This document shows positions 17,306 to 25,237 of a stretch of DNA of 64,000 nucleotides, piece by piece. Position numbers and translations under genes: made by a program. The notes beneath the pieces are model-generated. The model ran no database searches. It saw only the letters and a list, made by a program, of their open reading frames with translations, and was not told the DNA's origin. Numbering within the stretch: the stretch's first letter is position 1; each line of letters opens with the position of its first letter. The DNA is taken from assembly GCA_035628595.1 (NCBI GenBank), contig DASPJN010000031.1:5450-69449 (forward strand). The letters run 5' to 3'. This stretch comes from Chryseosolibacter sp035628595. GTDB taxonomy: Bacteria; Bacteroidota; Bacteroidia; Cytophagales; Cyclobacteriaceae.

Positions 17306-17536
17306 ATGAGTACCAAAGAAAAGCTTATCGAAAAGATCCAACACATTGACGACGAATCGATACTCTCTGACATCATTGAAATGATAGATCTTGAGCTGGG
17401 TATTGCCAAAGAATTTAAGTTGACTGATGAACAAAAAATATCGATCGACAAAGGAATAAAGGACGCTGATGAGGGCCGGCTTTTTTCTAGTGAGGACGTC
17501 AAGAAAACGACCGATCAATGGTTCGAAGGAAAGTAA
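17306..17536 (+). CDS. Orphaned addiction-module antitoxin
   Basis: A 76-residue protein starting at the ATG 17306 (MSTKEKLIEKI); an upstream TTG at 17291 is in frame but unnecessary. The pattern, a short N-terminal helix pair, then FKLTDEQKISIDKGIKDADE and EDVKKTTDQWFEGK, is that of small antitoxins encoded before ParE-like toxins in Bacteroidota and cyanobacteria. One base after its stop lies the ATG of a toxin gene that is now frameshifted. It may persist as an antitoxin for related toxins elsewhere in the genome, or simply be decaying. Confidence 0.72.
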   Translation: MSTKEKLIEKIQHIDDESILSDIIEMIDLELGIAKEFKLTDEQKISIDKGIKDADEGRLFSSEDVKKTTDQWFEGK

Positions 17537-17537
17537 G

Positions 17538-17816
17538 ATGAAGTACCAGCGCTGTAAACGACAAATTAGATATTCTAAAATATTGGTTTAACCATAATAA
17601 GTCCTCAACCTTCAGTAAAAAACTCAATTCTCTCTTCGATAAAGCCGTTGAAGTATAGCGGAATTTCCGGAGCACGGTAAAATATCAGATTATAAATCCA
17701 TCCGGATCAAGATTGTTCGACGGTTCCTCATTTTCTATCGAATAGAAGATGAATTTATTACCATCATTAGGATTTGGGACACATCGCGAGACCCCGATAA
17801 GCTCACCTTTGAGTGA
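17538..17816 (+). pseudogene. Frameshifted RelE/ParE-type toxin
   Basis: The ATG at 17538 begins MKYQ, but the family-like sequence continues in another frame as AVNDKLDILKYWFNHNK (from 17551). It then stops at TAG 17656-17658, and a third segment in the original frame reads AEFPEHGKISDYKSIRIKIV followed by RRFLIFYRIEDEFITIIRIW and DTSRDPDKL, ending at TGA 17814. Joined, these give a complete ParE-like toxin of about 92 codons. Two indels, near 17548 and 17655, inactivate it. It lies directly after an intact antitoxin gene, so this is a dead toxin with a surviving antitoxin. Confidence 0.85.
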
Positions 17817-17862
17817 TAAAATATTTAACTGCCGAATGCAGTGCATCGTAGGTACACTTACT

Positions 17863-18222
17863 TTACTTAGCCGTCCAGGCAACTTCCTGTTTGTCTTTAT
17901 CGATCAGCAACACAATTCTCGCTGGTCCGGACGTGAGGATCAGTTTGGTGTCTTTTCCATCATACTTATCAACCTCAACTGGAACGCCTTTTCCGATATA
18001 CGCAATTGGTAAAAGAACATCGTTCTCCGGGCAAAGCTTGTCATGCACATCCTGGAAAGCTTCTTCAAGATATTCACCATATTCGTCCTGGAAATCGTCC
18101 TCGAGGTCATGCAGCTCTTCTTCCAGGTCATCATACTGCGGATTACTGTAGTCGAGCTTGCCTAACGCTTCTCTTTTCTTGATGATCTCCTGGATTGCTT
18201 TATCTAATGCTTTAACGTCCAT
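17863..18222 (-). CDS. Conserved hypothetical acidic protein
   Basis: I take the ATG at 18222 (MDVKALDKAIQEIIKKREAL, 119 residues). A further upstream ATG at 18288 adds an implausible leader. The first half is a highly charged helical region rich in Asp and Glu (YDDLEEELHDLEDDFQDEYG). The second half alternates short strands (VLLPIAYIGKGVPVEVD, TKLILTSGPARIVLLID). It is soluble, with no signal peptide or membrane segment. The family is not recognised. It reads convergently toward the dead toxin gene and appears transcribed alone. Confidence 0.7.
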   Translation of the reverse strand: MDVKALDKAIQEIIKKREALGKLDYSNPQYDDLEEELHDLEDDFQDEYGEYLEEAFQDVHDKLCPENDVLLPIAYIGKGVPVEVDKYDGKDTKLILTSGPARIVLLIDKDKQEVAWTAK

Positions 18223-18391
18223 AAACGAATTTTCCGTAAAGATTAAAGATTTACCCGAAATACAAAACACATTTGATACGGGGTACATCCAACAGCCGGC
18301 AAGGAGAAAATTTTGATCCGCGCGGCAATTTTGTGCATTCAGGCATCAAAAACACATAAATCCTAAATCCAGAGAAGATCCTGTCTAACGC

Positions 18392-18422
18392 TTTACTCCT
18401 TCGTTTGCAAACGTTACTTTTG
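18392..18422 (+). promoter_or_regulatory. Promoter with embedded palindrome upstream of HPPD
   Basis: TACTTTTG at 18415-18422 matches the TAnnTTTG -7 element exactly, and 20 bases upstream lies TTT (one mismatch from TTG). The perfect palindrome GTTTGCAAAC (18403-18412) occupies the spacer, where a bound repressor would block polymerase. The ATG is 13 bases after the -7 element, so the leader would be very short. Confidence 0.6.
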
Positions 18423-18435
18423 GGCTGATAATCAC

Positions 18436-19536
18436 ATGAATATGAGCGAAGATTTTCTGCCGATCAATGGCACTGACCACATCGAATTTTATGTCGGAAA
18501 TGCAAAGCAGGCTGCACTTTTCTACCAGCATTGCATGGGCTTCGAAGTTGTAGCCTATGCCGGGCCTGAGACTGGCATTCGCGACCGCGCTTCTTACGTA
18601 TTGCAACAGAATAAGATCCGTTTTGTACTGACAACGTCGATTGCAAAGGATTCGCCAATAGCAGAGCACGTACAACGACATGGCGATGGTGTAAAAGTTC
18701 TCGCCTTGTGGGTTGACGACGCGCGTAAATCTTTTTATGAAACCACATCGCGTGGCGGGAAACCTGCTATGGAACCGAAGGTACTCAAAGATGAGCACGG
18801 CGAAGTTGTCATGGCGTCAATCAAAACCTACGGCGATACGATTCACACTTTCGTGGAAAGAAAAAATTACAAAGGGGTTTTTCTCCCAGGCTATCAACCG
18901 CGCAAAAGCTCAACGAAAGTTGAACCGATAGGATTAAAATATGTGGATCATTGCGTGGGAAATGTAGAACTGGGTAAGATGAACGAATGGGTTTCATTCT
19001 ACGAAAATGTAATGGGCTTTAAGCTCCTGATCACCTTCGATGACAGTGATATTTCTACCGAATACAGCGCATTGATGTCAAAAGTTGTTTCAAACGGAAA
19101 TGGATACATCAAATTTCCGATCAATGAGCCGGCGGAGGGTAAGAAGAAATCGCAGATTGAAGAGTACCTCGACTTCTACCATGGCCCTGGCGTGCAGCAT
19201 ATCGCTATTGCCACCGATGACATCATCCATACGGTGAGTGAGCTTCGCAGACGCGGCATGGAATTTTTATACGTTCCCGATACTTATTATGAAGATATCC
19301 TGGATCGCGTTGGAAAAATTGATGAGGATCTGAAAGAGCTTAAGAAACAAAATATCCTGATCGACCGTGATGACGAAGGTTATTTGCTCCAGATCTTTAC
19401 TAAGCCTGTTCAAGACCGGCCAACGTTATTTTTTGAAATCATAGAAAGAAACGGCGCAAAATCATTTGGAAAAGGAAATTTCAAAGCATTATTCGAATCA
19501 ATCGAGCGCGAACAAGCGTTGCGCGGTAACTTGTAA
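18436..19536 (+). CDS. hpd: 4-hydroxyphenylpyruvate dioxygenase
   Basis: Non-haem iron enzyme that converts 4-hydroxyphenylpyruvate to homogentisate in tyrosine and phenylalanine degradation. There are two VOC-fold halves. The iron ligands are visible in the C-terminal half: His172 (KYVDHCVGNV), His255 (GPGVQHIAIATDDI) and Glu334 (LFFEIIER). NILIDRDDEGYLLQIFTKP is the conserved active-site segment. Its 366 residues are normal. Start at 18436 or at the second Met (18442). A promoter with a palindrome lies just upstream and a terminator follows, so it is a single-gene unit. Confidence 0.95.
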   Translation: MNMSEDFLPINGTDHIEFYVGNAKQAALFYQHCMGFEVVAYAGPETGIRDRASYVLQQNKIRFVLTTSIAKDSPIAEHVQRHGDGVKVLALWVDDARKSFYETTSRGGKPAMEPKVLKDEHGEVVMASIKTYGDTIHTFVERKNYKGVFLPGYQPRKSSTKVEPIGLKYVDHCVGNVELGKMNEWVSFYENVMGFKLLITFDDSDISTEYSALMSKVVSNGNGYIKFPINEPAEGKKKSQIEEYLDFYHGPGVQHIAIATDDIIHTVSELRRRGMEFLYVPDTYYEDILDRVGKIDEDLKELKKQNILIDRDDEGYLLQIFTKPVQDRPTLFFEIIERNGAKSFGKGNFKALFESIEREQALRGNL

Positions 19537-19577
19537 AATCATCGGTGGGAATGTTAAAACATTCTCACCGCCATATA

Positions 19578-19610
19578 GAAAGGCCGGCATCCGCGCCTTT
19601 TTTTATTTTT
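19578..19610 (+). terminator. Terminator after the HPPD gene
   Basis: A GC-rich hairpin (AAAGGC with GCCTTT around CGGCATCCGC) is followed by a run of seven T, A and five T. A second inverted repeat, an 11-bp stem GGTGGGAATGT / ACATTCTCACC, lies just upstream at about 19545-19569 without a T tract. Confidence 0.75.
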
Positions 19611-19629
19611 GAAACCAAATCTCTAACTA

Positions 19630-21360
19630 ATGTCTGCACTTCTCGAACAGGTTCAAACGAAAGCCCAAACATGGCTGAGTAGCGATGTCATTGATCAAAC
19701 CACAAAAGATCTGGTCAAATCATTAATGTCGAAACAGGATTCCAAAGATCTGATCGACAGCTTTTACAAAGATCTTGAATTCGGTACTGGAGGATTGCGC
19801 GGCATCATGGGTGCAGGATCAAACTGCATGAACCAGTACACGGTGGGAGTCGCAACGCAAGGACTGGCGAACTACCTGAACACAACTTTTACGGGGCAAC
19901 AAATCAAAGTTGCCGTCGCGCACGACAGTCGTAATAACAGCAGATTTTTTGCCGAAATCACCGCTAACGTTTTTTCCGCCAACGGAATTGAAGTGCATTT
20001 GTTTCCGGAGCTGAGGCCGACACCTCTTCTCTCTTTTGCCATTCGCTACTTGAAGTGTCAATCAGGCGTTGTTATCACCGCCTCTCACAATCCGAAAGAA
20101 TACAACGGTTATAAGGCCTATTGGAATGATGGCGCACAGGTTGTTCCGCCGCACGATAAAAACATTATTGATGAAGTAAATAAAATTCAGTCGTTCAATC
20201 AGGTTAAGTTCGATGCAAAGAAATCGCTAATACACTCAATCGGCGCTGACATTGAAAAAGCTTATTACGAAGAGGTAAAGAAACTCATCCCGAACAAGGA
20301 CATTATTGCCAAACATAAAGATATACCGCTTGTATACTCAAGTCTTCACGGTGCGGGCATCACAATGGTTCCTGAGTGTCTGAAGCAGATAGGATTTACA
20401 AACATACACGTAGTTGACGAACAGAAGACGCCGGATGGGAATTTCCCGACGGTCAAGTCGCCGAATCCCGAGGAGCAATCAGCAATGGAGATGGTGATTC
20501 AAAAAGGAAAAAAGGTTGGCGCCACGATGGTCATGGCAACCGATCCTGATACTGACCGTGTGGGCATCGGCGTACGCAAATCTGACGGCGAGTTTATTTT
20601 GCTGAATGGAAATCAGGCTTTTAGCTTGATGATGTATTTCATCATGAGAAATTTGAAGGCCAAAGACAACGCCTATATCGCGAAAACAATCGTAACGACT
20701 GAACTCGTTGATGATATGGCAAAACAGCTGGGTGTTGAGTGCTATAACACGTTAACAGGTTTCAAATACATCGCGGAACTGATGGGTAAGTTTGACGGCA
20801 AGAAAAAGTTTATCGCTGCGGGTGAAGAAAGTTATGGTTATATGGTTGGCGATTTCGTCCGGGACAAAGATGCGGTTTCTGCCTGTGCATTTTTTGCCGC
20901 GATGGCAGCGAATGCCACCGACGAAAAGAAATCGTTATATGACTGGTTGATCGATATGTATGTAGAATTCGGATTCTATAAAGAAAGCCTTCTTAACATC
21001 ACGAAGAAAGGTCAGCAGGGTGAACAGGAGATCAAGGCGATGATGGAGAAGTTCAGATCAAATCCTCCGAAAGAAATTACCGGAAGTCGTGTCGCGCGTT
21101 TACTGGACTACAAGACACTGCGTCAAAACGATCTTCTGTCCGGAAGAGAATCTGCGCTCGATTTTCCGCAGTCTGATGTTTTACAATTCTATCTTGAGGA
21201 TGGTACAAAAGTTTCTGTTCGTCCTTCAGGGACGGAGCCGAAAATTAAGTTTTATATCAGCGTAAATACAAAGCTCAATTCAAGAAATGACTTTGAATCA
21301 GCGAACAAGCAACTGGAAGAAAAAATAAAATCCATCGAGACATATTTGTTATCCGTTTAA
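19630..21360 (+). CDS. Phospho-sugar mutase (phosphoglucomutase/phosphomannomutase)
   Basis: Alpha-D-phosphohexomutase that interconverts hexose 1- and 6-phosphates. The active-site serine loop is VVITASHNPKEYNGYKAYW (Ser152). The metal loop is DPDTDRVGIG (Asp305, 307, 309). The sugar-binding loop is GEESYGYMVGDFVRDKDAV, and the phosphate-binding C-terminal domain has RPSGTEPKIKFY. At 576 residues it belongs to the longer PgcA/PGM2-like group, which usually prefers glucose-1-phosphate. It stands between terminators at both ends, so it is a single-gene unit. Confidence 0.94.
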   Translation: MSALLEQVQTKAQTWLSSDVIDQTTKDLVKSLMSKQDSKDLIDSFYKDLEFGTGGLRGIMGAGSNCMNQYTVGVATQGLANYLNTTFTGQQIKVAVAHDSRNNSRFFAEITANVFSANGIEVHLFPELRPTPLLSFAIRYLKCQSGVVITASHNPKEYNGYKAYWNDGAQVVPPHDKNIIDEVNKIQSFNQVKFDAKKSLIHSIGADIEKAYYEEVKKLIPNKDIIAKHKDIPLVYSSLHGAGITMVPECLKQIGFTNIHVVDEQKTPDGNFPTVKSPNPEEQSAMEMVIQKGKKVGATMVMATDPDTDRVGIGVRKSDGEFILLNGNQAFSLMMYFIMRNLKAKDNAYIAKTIVTTELVDDMAKQLGVECYNTLTGFKYIAELMGKFDGKKKFIAAGEESYGYMVGDFVRDKDAVSACAFFAAMAANATDEKKSLYDWLIDMYVEFGFYKESLLNITKKGQQGEQEIKAMMEKFRSNPPKEITGSRVARLLDYKTLRQNDLLSGRESALDFPQSDVLQFYLEDGTKVSVRPSGTEPKIKFYISVNTKLNSRNDFESANKQLEEKIKSIETYLLSV

Positions 21361-21386
21361 AAATTTTTCTGAAAGAATGATTGAAA

Positions 21387-21408
21387 AGCTCCGAACACCG
21401 GAGCTTTT
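21387..21408 (+). terminator. Terminator after the phosphohexomutase gene
   Basis: A 7-bp stem AGCTCCG / CGGAGCT with loop AACAC, preceded by four A and followed by TTTTCTGTT. The flanking A and T tracts would allow action on either strand, but only the plus-strand gene needs it. Confidence 0.8.
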
Positions 21409-21477
21409 CTGTTACTGCGCTGTGCTCGAATCCGTTTTTGTTTGAAAATGCTACCTTTGCCGATTAACCGCGACCAA

Positions 21478-22866
21478 ATGAGCGAATTTATCAGTCAACT
21501 TGCCACCAATATCTGGACACCAGTTCTTTTTCTCCTCATTCTTGGCGGCGTATTCTTTCTGATCTATTCGCGTTTCGTTCAATACAAATATTTCAGGCAC
21601 GCGATTGATGTACTGCGTGGAAAGTATGACGACCCAAACGACCCGGGTCAGATCAGCTCTTATGAAGCGTTGTCAACGGCCCTTGCCTCCACCGTTGGCA
21701 TGGGAAACATTGCGGGAGTTGCTGCTGCGATTTCCATCGGCGGCCCCGGCGCATTGTTCTGGATGTGGGTTACTGCATTTGTCGGCATGTCGACAAATTT
21801 TTTTACGACCACACTTTCTGTCATGTATCGCGGTAAGGATTCTGCAGGACAAATCCAGGGCGGGCCCATGTACGTTATTCGTGAAGGGCTGCACAAAGCA
21901 TGGTATCCTTTGGCAATTATTTTCTCGATGTGTGTATTGGTTGGCTGCCTTCCGATATTCCAGGCGAATCAGCTAACACAAGTCATTGTCGACATAGGGC
22001 TAAGTGAAACAGCAAGATCTGCAAGTTTTTCATTTGTAGGTTTCGATATCAGCATTGCAAAAACAATCATTGGCTTTACGCTGATGATCATCACAGCGAT
22101 TGTTATCATCGGCGGCATTCAACGCATCGGACGGTGGGCAGGCAAAATGGTGCCACTAATGATCGTCCTCTATTTCGGCCTGGTACTAATAATCATATTC
22201 CTTAACATCGACAAGGTACCGCATTACGTCGCGCTGATTTTTACTGACGCATTCGCAGCTGACAACTATAATGGTAGCCCTGCGCTTGGCGGTATGGTCG
22301 GTGGGCTCATTCTCACCGGCGTTAGACGAGCATCGTTTTCAAATGAAGCAGGCATTGGTACAGCGCCCATGGCGATGGGAGCATCTAAAACTAAAGAACC
22401 AATTCGTGAGGGATTAGTTTCCATGTTAAGTCCGGCAATCGATACGTTACTTGTTTGCACACTGACCGCGATCTCAATCCTCGTGACTGATGTCTGGCAG
22501 AACAAAGAGCTAAGCGGTGTTTCACTCACGACATCCGCGTTCGAATCAGCGCTCGGCGAACCCGGTAAATATCTATTGCTTTTATGCGCTGCATTCTTCG
22601 CGATCACTTCCCTTTTTTCCTATAGTTACTATGGTAATAAGGCTATCTCGTTTATCGCTGGCGTGCGCGCCGGAAAATATTACGATTACTTTTATCTGGG
22701 AACAATTGTCGTTGGCGCTGTCGCGTCAATGGCGGATGTCATGAACATCATTGACGTGGCTTATGCGATCATGGCCTTTCCGACGATGATATCAGGCTTT
22801 ATTCTCGCGCCGAAAGTGATGAAGGAAGCAAAACGGTATTTTGCTTCGCTTGATAAGGAAAGTTAA
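21478..22866 (+). CDS. Alanine/glycine:cation symporter (AGCS family)
   Basis: Inner-membrane transporter that imports alanine or glycine with sodium or protons. About 10-11 hydrophobic segments are visible. The family signatures are MGNIAGVAAAISIGGPGALF, GQIQGGPMYVIREGL and FSNEAGIGTAPMAMGA. An upstream ATG at 21442 is in frame, but TACCTTTG at 21452-21459 looks like the -7 promoter element, which would make the ATG at 21478 (MSEFISQL, 462 residues) the true start. The stop overlaps the convergent TPR gene by three or four bases. The substrate is inferred from the family only. Confidence 0.9.
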   Translation: MSEFISQLATNIWTPVLFLLILGGVFFLIYSRFVQYKYFRHAIDVLRGKYDDPNDPGQISSYEALSTALASTVGMGNIAGVAAAISIGGPGALFWMWVTAFVGMSTNFFTTTLSVMYRGKDSAGQIQGGPMYVIREGLHKAWYPLAIIFSMCVLVGCLPIFQANQLTQVIVDIGLSETARSASFSFVGFDISIAKTIIGFTLMIITAIVIIGGIQRIGRWAGKMVPLMIVLYFGLVLIIIFLNIDKVPHYVALIFTDAFAADNYNGSPALGGMVGGLILTGVRRASFSNEAGIGTAPMAMGASKTKEPIREGLVSMLSPAIDTLLVCTLTAISILVTDVWQNKELSGVSLTTSAFESALGEPGKYLLLLCAAFFAITSLFSYSYYGNKAISFIAGVRAGKYYDYFYLGTIVVGAVASMADVMNIIDVAYAIMAFPTMISGFILAPKVMKEAKRYFASLDKES

Positions 22867-24797
22867 TTAACGCCGGCAATTTTCGCTTTATGATAGGGGG
22901 AGTTTGGCTGGTAACGCTGTATTATCGCCAGCATTGTAGTATCGTTCCCAAATTGTCGATATGGCTCGTCTGCCAACCATTCTTCATAAATGGTGAAACC
23001 GTTTTCCATAGCCATTTCAAAGGCATAGTAAGCCGAGTCTTTCTTGTTAATTAAATAGTAAAGCTCTCCCAACGTAGAAAATGCCATTTCATGGTTGCCA
23101 TCAAGAGTCACTGCTTTTCGTGCGTAATTTAAACCGTTCTCATAATCGCCTTTCAATTCATAATTGTAAGCGAGGCTGTTGAGGCAGGTTGCATCGTCAG
23201 GATACCTCGATAAATTATCCTTCCAGTAAAAAATTGCTTGATCATAATCTTCAATTTCCTCATAAAAATCCGCTATACTCCTATTCGCTACAAAAGGCTT
23301 GACTTGTACTTCGCGTTCGTAATATTTCAAAATCGCTTTTTTCGCGAGGGCAAGATTTCCTTTTTTCAAATAAATTGCAGAAAGATGATAGAATGGAAGG
23401 GATTTTGTAGAGTCAAGTGTAACAGCAGCTTGAAGATGAAGAATTGCACTATCAGGCTCGTTTAGTTTCATTAGATTATAACCATACTGAATTTCATTCG
23501 TAGGGTTGCGATTCGATGCCAAATATGAATTTCGGTAGAATAATCGTGAAAAACGGAGGTTTCCCGTTTGTTCATAAAGCTTCCCCATAAGTTGGTATGA
23601 ATGATAATCCTCTTTGCGCTGTACAATAAACTTGGCCCAAAGTTCTGCGTTCTTATAATCTTGCTGGTCAAGAAAAGCATAAAATATCCGTTCTGCCTTT
23701 CGCAAGTCTGTTGCGAAATCAGCAGCACGCGTCGCATAATATTGAGCTTTAATATTGTCCGACATTTCATAATAAGAATACCGCGCTAGCCACTCCAGCG
23801 CCTCAAAATTTGTGCTATCCATGGACAGAGCCCTTAATGCGAAATAGTGGGCAGAGTCGGACTTCGCTGACCAATATCCGTCTGCCATGGCAAGATGGTC
23901 ATCGATCGTTTGGTCCGTATACCAAAAGAAATTCCTGTAAGCAGCCAATGCCTCTGCTTCATGCTCATTCCAAATATGAAGGTCTCCTTTCCTGAGATGC
24001 AGAAGATGAAAAGTTGGAAATAACCTTAATCCTTCATTAATAGTGGCAAATGCATCCGTAATATTGTTCTGCCGCTGCTGAATAAGTCCTTTCAGTGCAT
24101 ATCCCCAAGGCTTTTCATCATTGTCTTTTGCGATGACTTGGTTACACAATTTCAGAGCTTCAATATATTCACCTCTGTCGGAATAGCGAATGGCCGCAAT
24201 ATACGGGTCCGTAATTTCCAGGATTTGAAACGATGCGAAATTTGCGAGTTCTTTAATTCCTTCAGCGAACCGCTCGTCCGAAAAAGGCACGGTAAACACC
24301 CGAGTCGGGTGATCCGAGATCCTCAGAAATAATTTCAACTTTGAATATTCACGAACGATTTCTCCGCTGATTGTCTTGCTCTTTAGCCCGAACGCTGATT
24401 CAACGTAATCGGTAATTGTATTTAGAGAAAGGCCGAACCCCATCATATCCACCTGGAAATCGCTTTCGAGATCATCTGAATTAAACGATTTCAATTTTTT
24501 GGACGTATTCGCGGAATCATAATGCAGTTTTATTTCATCGATAATTCGATGACAAATGACTTTGCCATTATAGCCATTTATGTCAAGTATCGTTGGGACT
24601 TCAAAAGGCTTCAACGTGTAGTCACTTCGGTCGACCGTCTTTTTAATGATGATGAATAATAGTGCGATAATTCCGAAGAAAAGAAAAGACCGGATTGCGA
24701 AAAGAAACCATTCAGAAGTTCTTTCGAATCGATTTTTAATGCCGCCGTGTCTTTCAAAAGTTGACGCGCGGTTTGAGCGAGTTGGCGTTCTATTCAT
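22863..24797 (-). CDS. Membrane-anchored TPR protein
   Basis: With the ATG at 24797 (644 residues) the protein has a basic N-terminal tail, one transmembrane helix at about 34-52 (SFLFFGIIALLFIIIKK), and an alpha/beta region to about 190 (ILDINGYNGKVICHRIIDEI). From about 205 to the end it has tandem TPR helices, such as YIAAIRYSDRGEYIEALKLC and EMAFSTLGELYYLINKKDSA. A short N-terminal cytoplasmic region and a large exported TPR region are likely. It has no enzymatic domain and the partner is unknown. It is the last gene after the DoxX gene on the same strand, 50 bases away. Confidence 0.8.
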   Translation of the reverse strand: MNRTPTRSNRASTFERHGGIKNRFERTSEWFLFAIRSFLFFGIIALLFIIIKKTVDRSDYTLKPFEVPTILDINGYNGKVICHRIIDEIKLHYDSANTSKKLKSFNSDDLESDFQVDMMGFGLSLNTITDYVESAFGLKSKTISGEIVREYSKLKLFLRISDHPTRVFTVPFSDERFAEGIKELANFASFQILEITDPYIAAIRYSDRGEYIEALKLCNQVIAKDNDEKPWGYALKGLIQQRQNNITDAFATINEGLRLFPTFHLLHLRKGDLHIWNEHEAEALAAYRNFFWYTDQTIDDHLAMADGYWSAKSDSAHYFALRALSMDSTNFEALEWLARYSYYEMSDNIKAQYYATRAADFATDLRKAERIFYAFLDQQDYKNAELWAKFIVQRKEDYHSYQLMGKLYEQTGNLRFSRLFYRNSYLASNRNPTNEIQYGYNLMKLNEPDSAILHLQAAVTLDSTKSLPFYHLSAIYLKKGNLALAKKAILKYYEREVQVKPFVANRSIADFYEEIEDYDQAIFYWKDNLSRYPDDATCLNSLAYNYELKGDYENGLNYARKAVTLDGNHEMAFSTLGELYYLINKKDSAYYAFEMAMENGFTIYEEWLADEPYRQFGNDTTMLAIIQRYQPNSPYHKAKIAGVN

Positions 24798-24847
24798 TAG
24801 GGTCGTTATTTTGCAGAAATTACGAATAATCGTGATCAAATAAAATC

Positions 24848-25237
24848 CTAACGCCTCACGGATATCTGACCAGGGCCAATCAAAACAACAACGACAGCAG
24901 TCACAAGGAAAAAGACATTTAGCTCAATCATCCATCCGCCAAAATCATTTCGCTGAAAAACAATATCGCGGTGAGCAAGAAGTACAGAAAGGAGCATGTT
25001 GAACGCCACAACAAGCGCTGCCAGTCTTGCTTTATAGCCAGCAATCATGAATACAGGTGCTATTACTTCGCCAACAATGTTGCCATAGGCGAGCACCTCA
25101 GGTAGCCCTGACTGAGAAAGAAATCGTCTGATGTGATCAAGTCCGTTGAATAATGTATGAGAGCCGTGCATCAGCAGAAGGCCGCCGCATGTGATACGAA
25201 GGAGTAGCCTTCCTATATCTTCATTACCGGCGCTCAT
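24848..25237 (-). CDS. DoxX family membrane protein
   Basis: A 129-residue protein with four predicted membrane helices. The first is GRLLLRITCGGLLLMHGSHTL, with the conserved RxxxGxxxxxHG pattern. Then come AYGNIVGEVIAPVFMIAGY (with the family Glu), LAALVVAFNMLLSVLLAH and a last helix ending VVVVLIGPG. DoxX proteins are linked to terminal oxidase or thiosulfate oxidation and stress responses, but most are uncharacterised. It overlaps the upstream 502-residue gene by 14 bases, so the two are translationally coupled and probably act together. Confidence 0.82.
   Translation of the reverse strand: MSAGNEDIGRLLLRITCGGLLLMHGSHTLFNGLDHIRRFLSQSGLPEVLAYGNIVGEVIAPVFMIAGYKARLAALVVAFNMLLSVLLAHRDIVFQRNDFGGWMIELNVFFLVTAVVVVLIGPGQISVRR

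Noticed and set aside
21442..21477. Upstream start for the AGCS transporter
   Set aside because: A promoter -7 element TACCTTTG lies inside these codons, so transcription probably begins after them.
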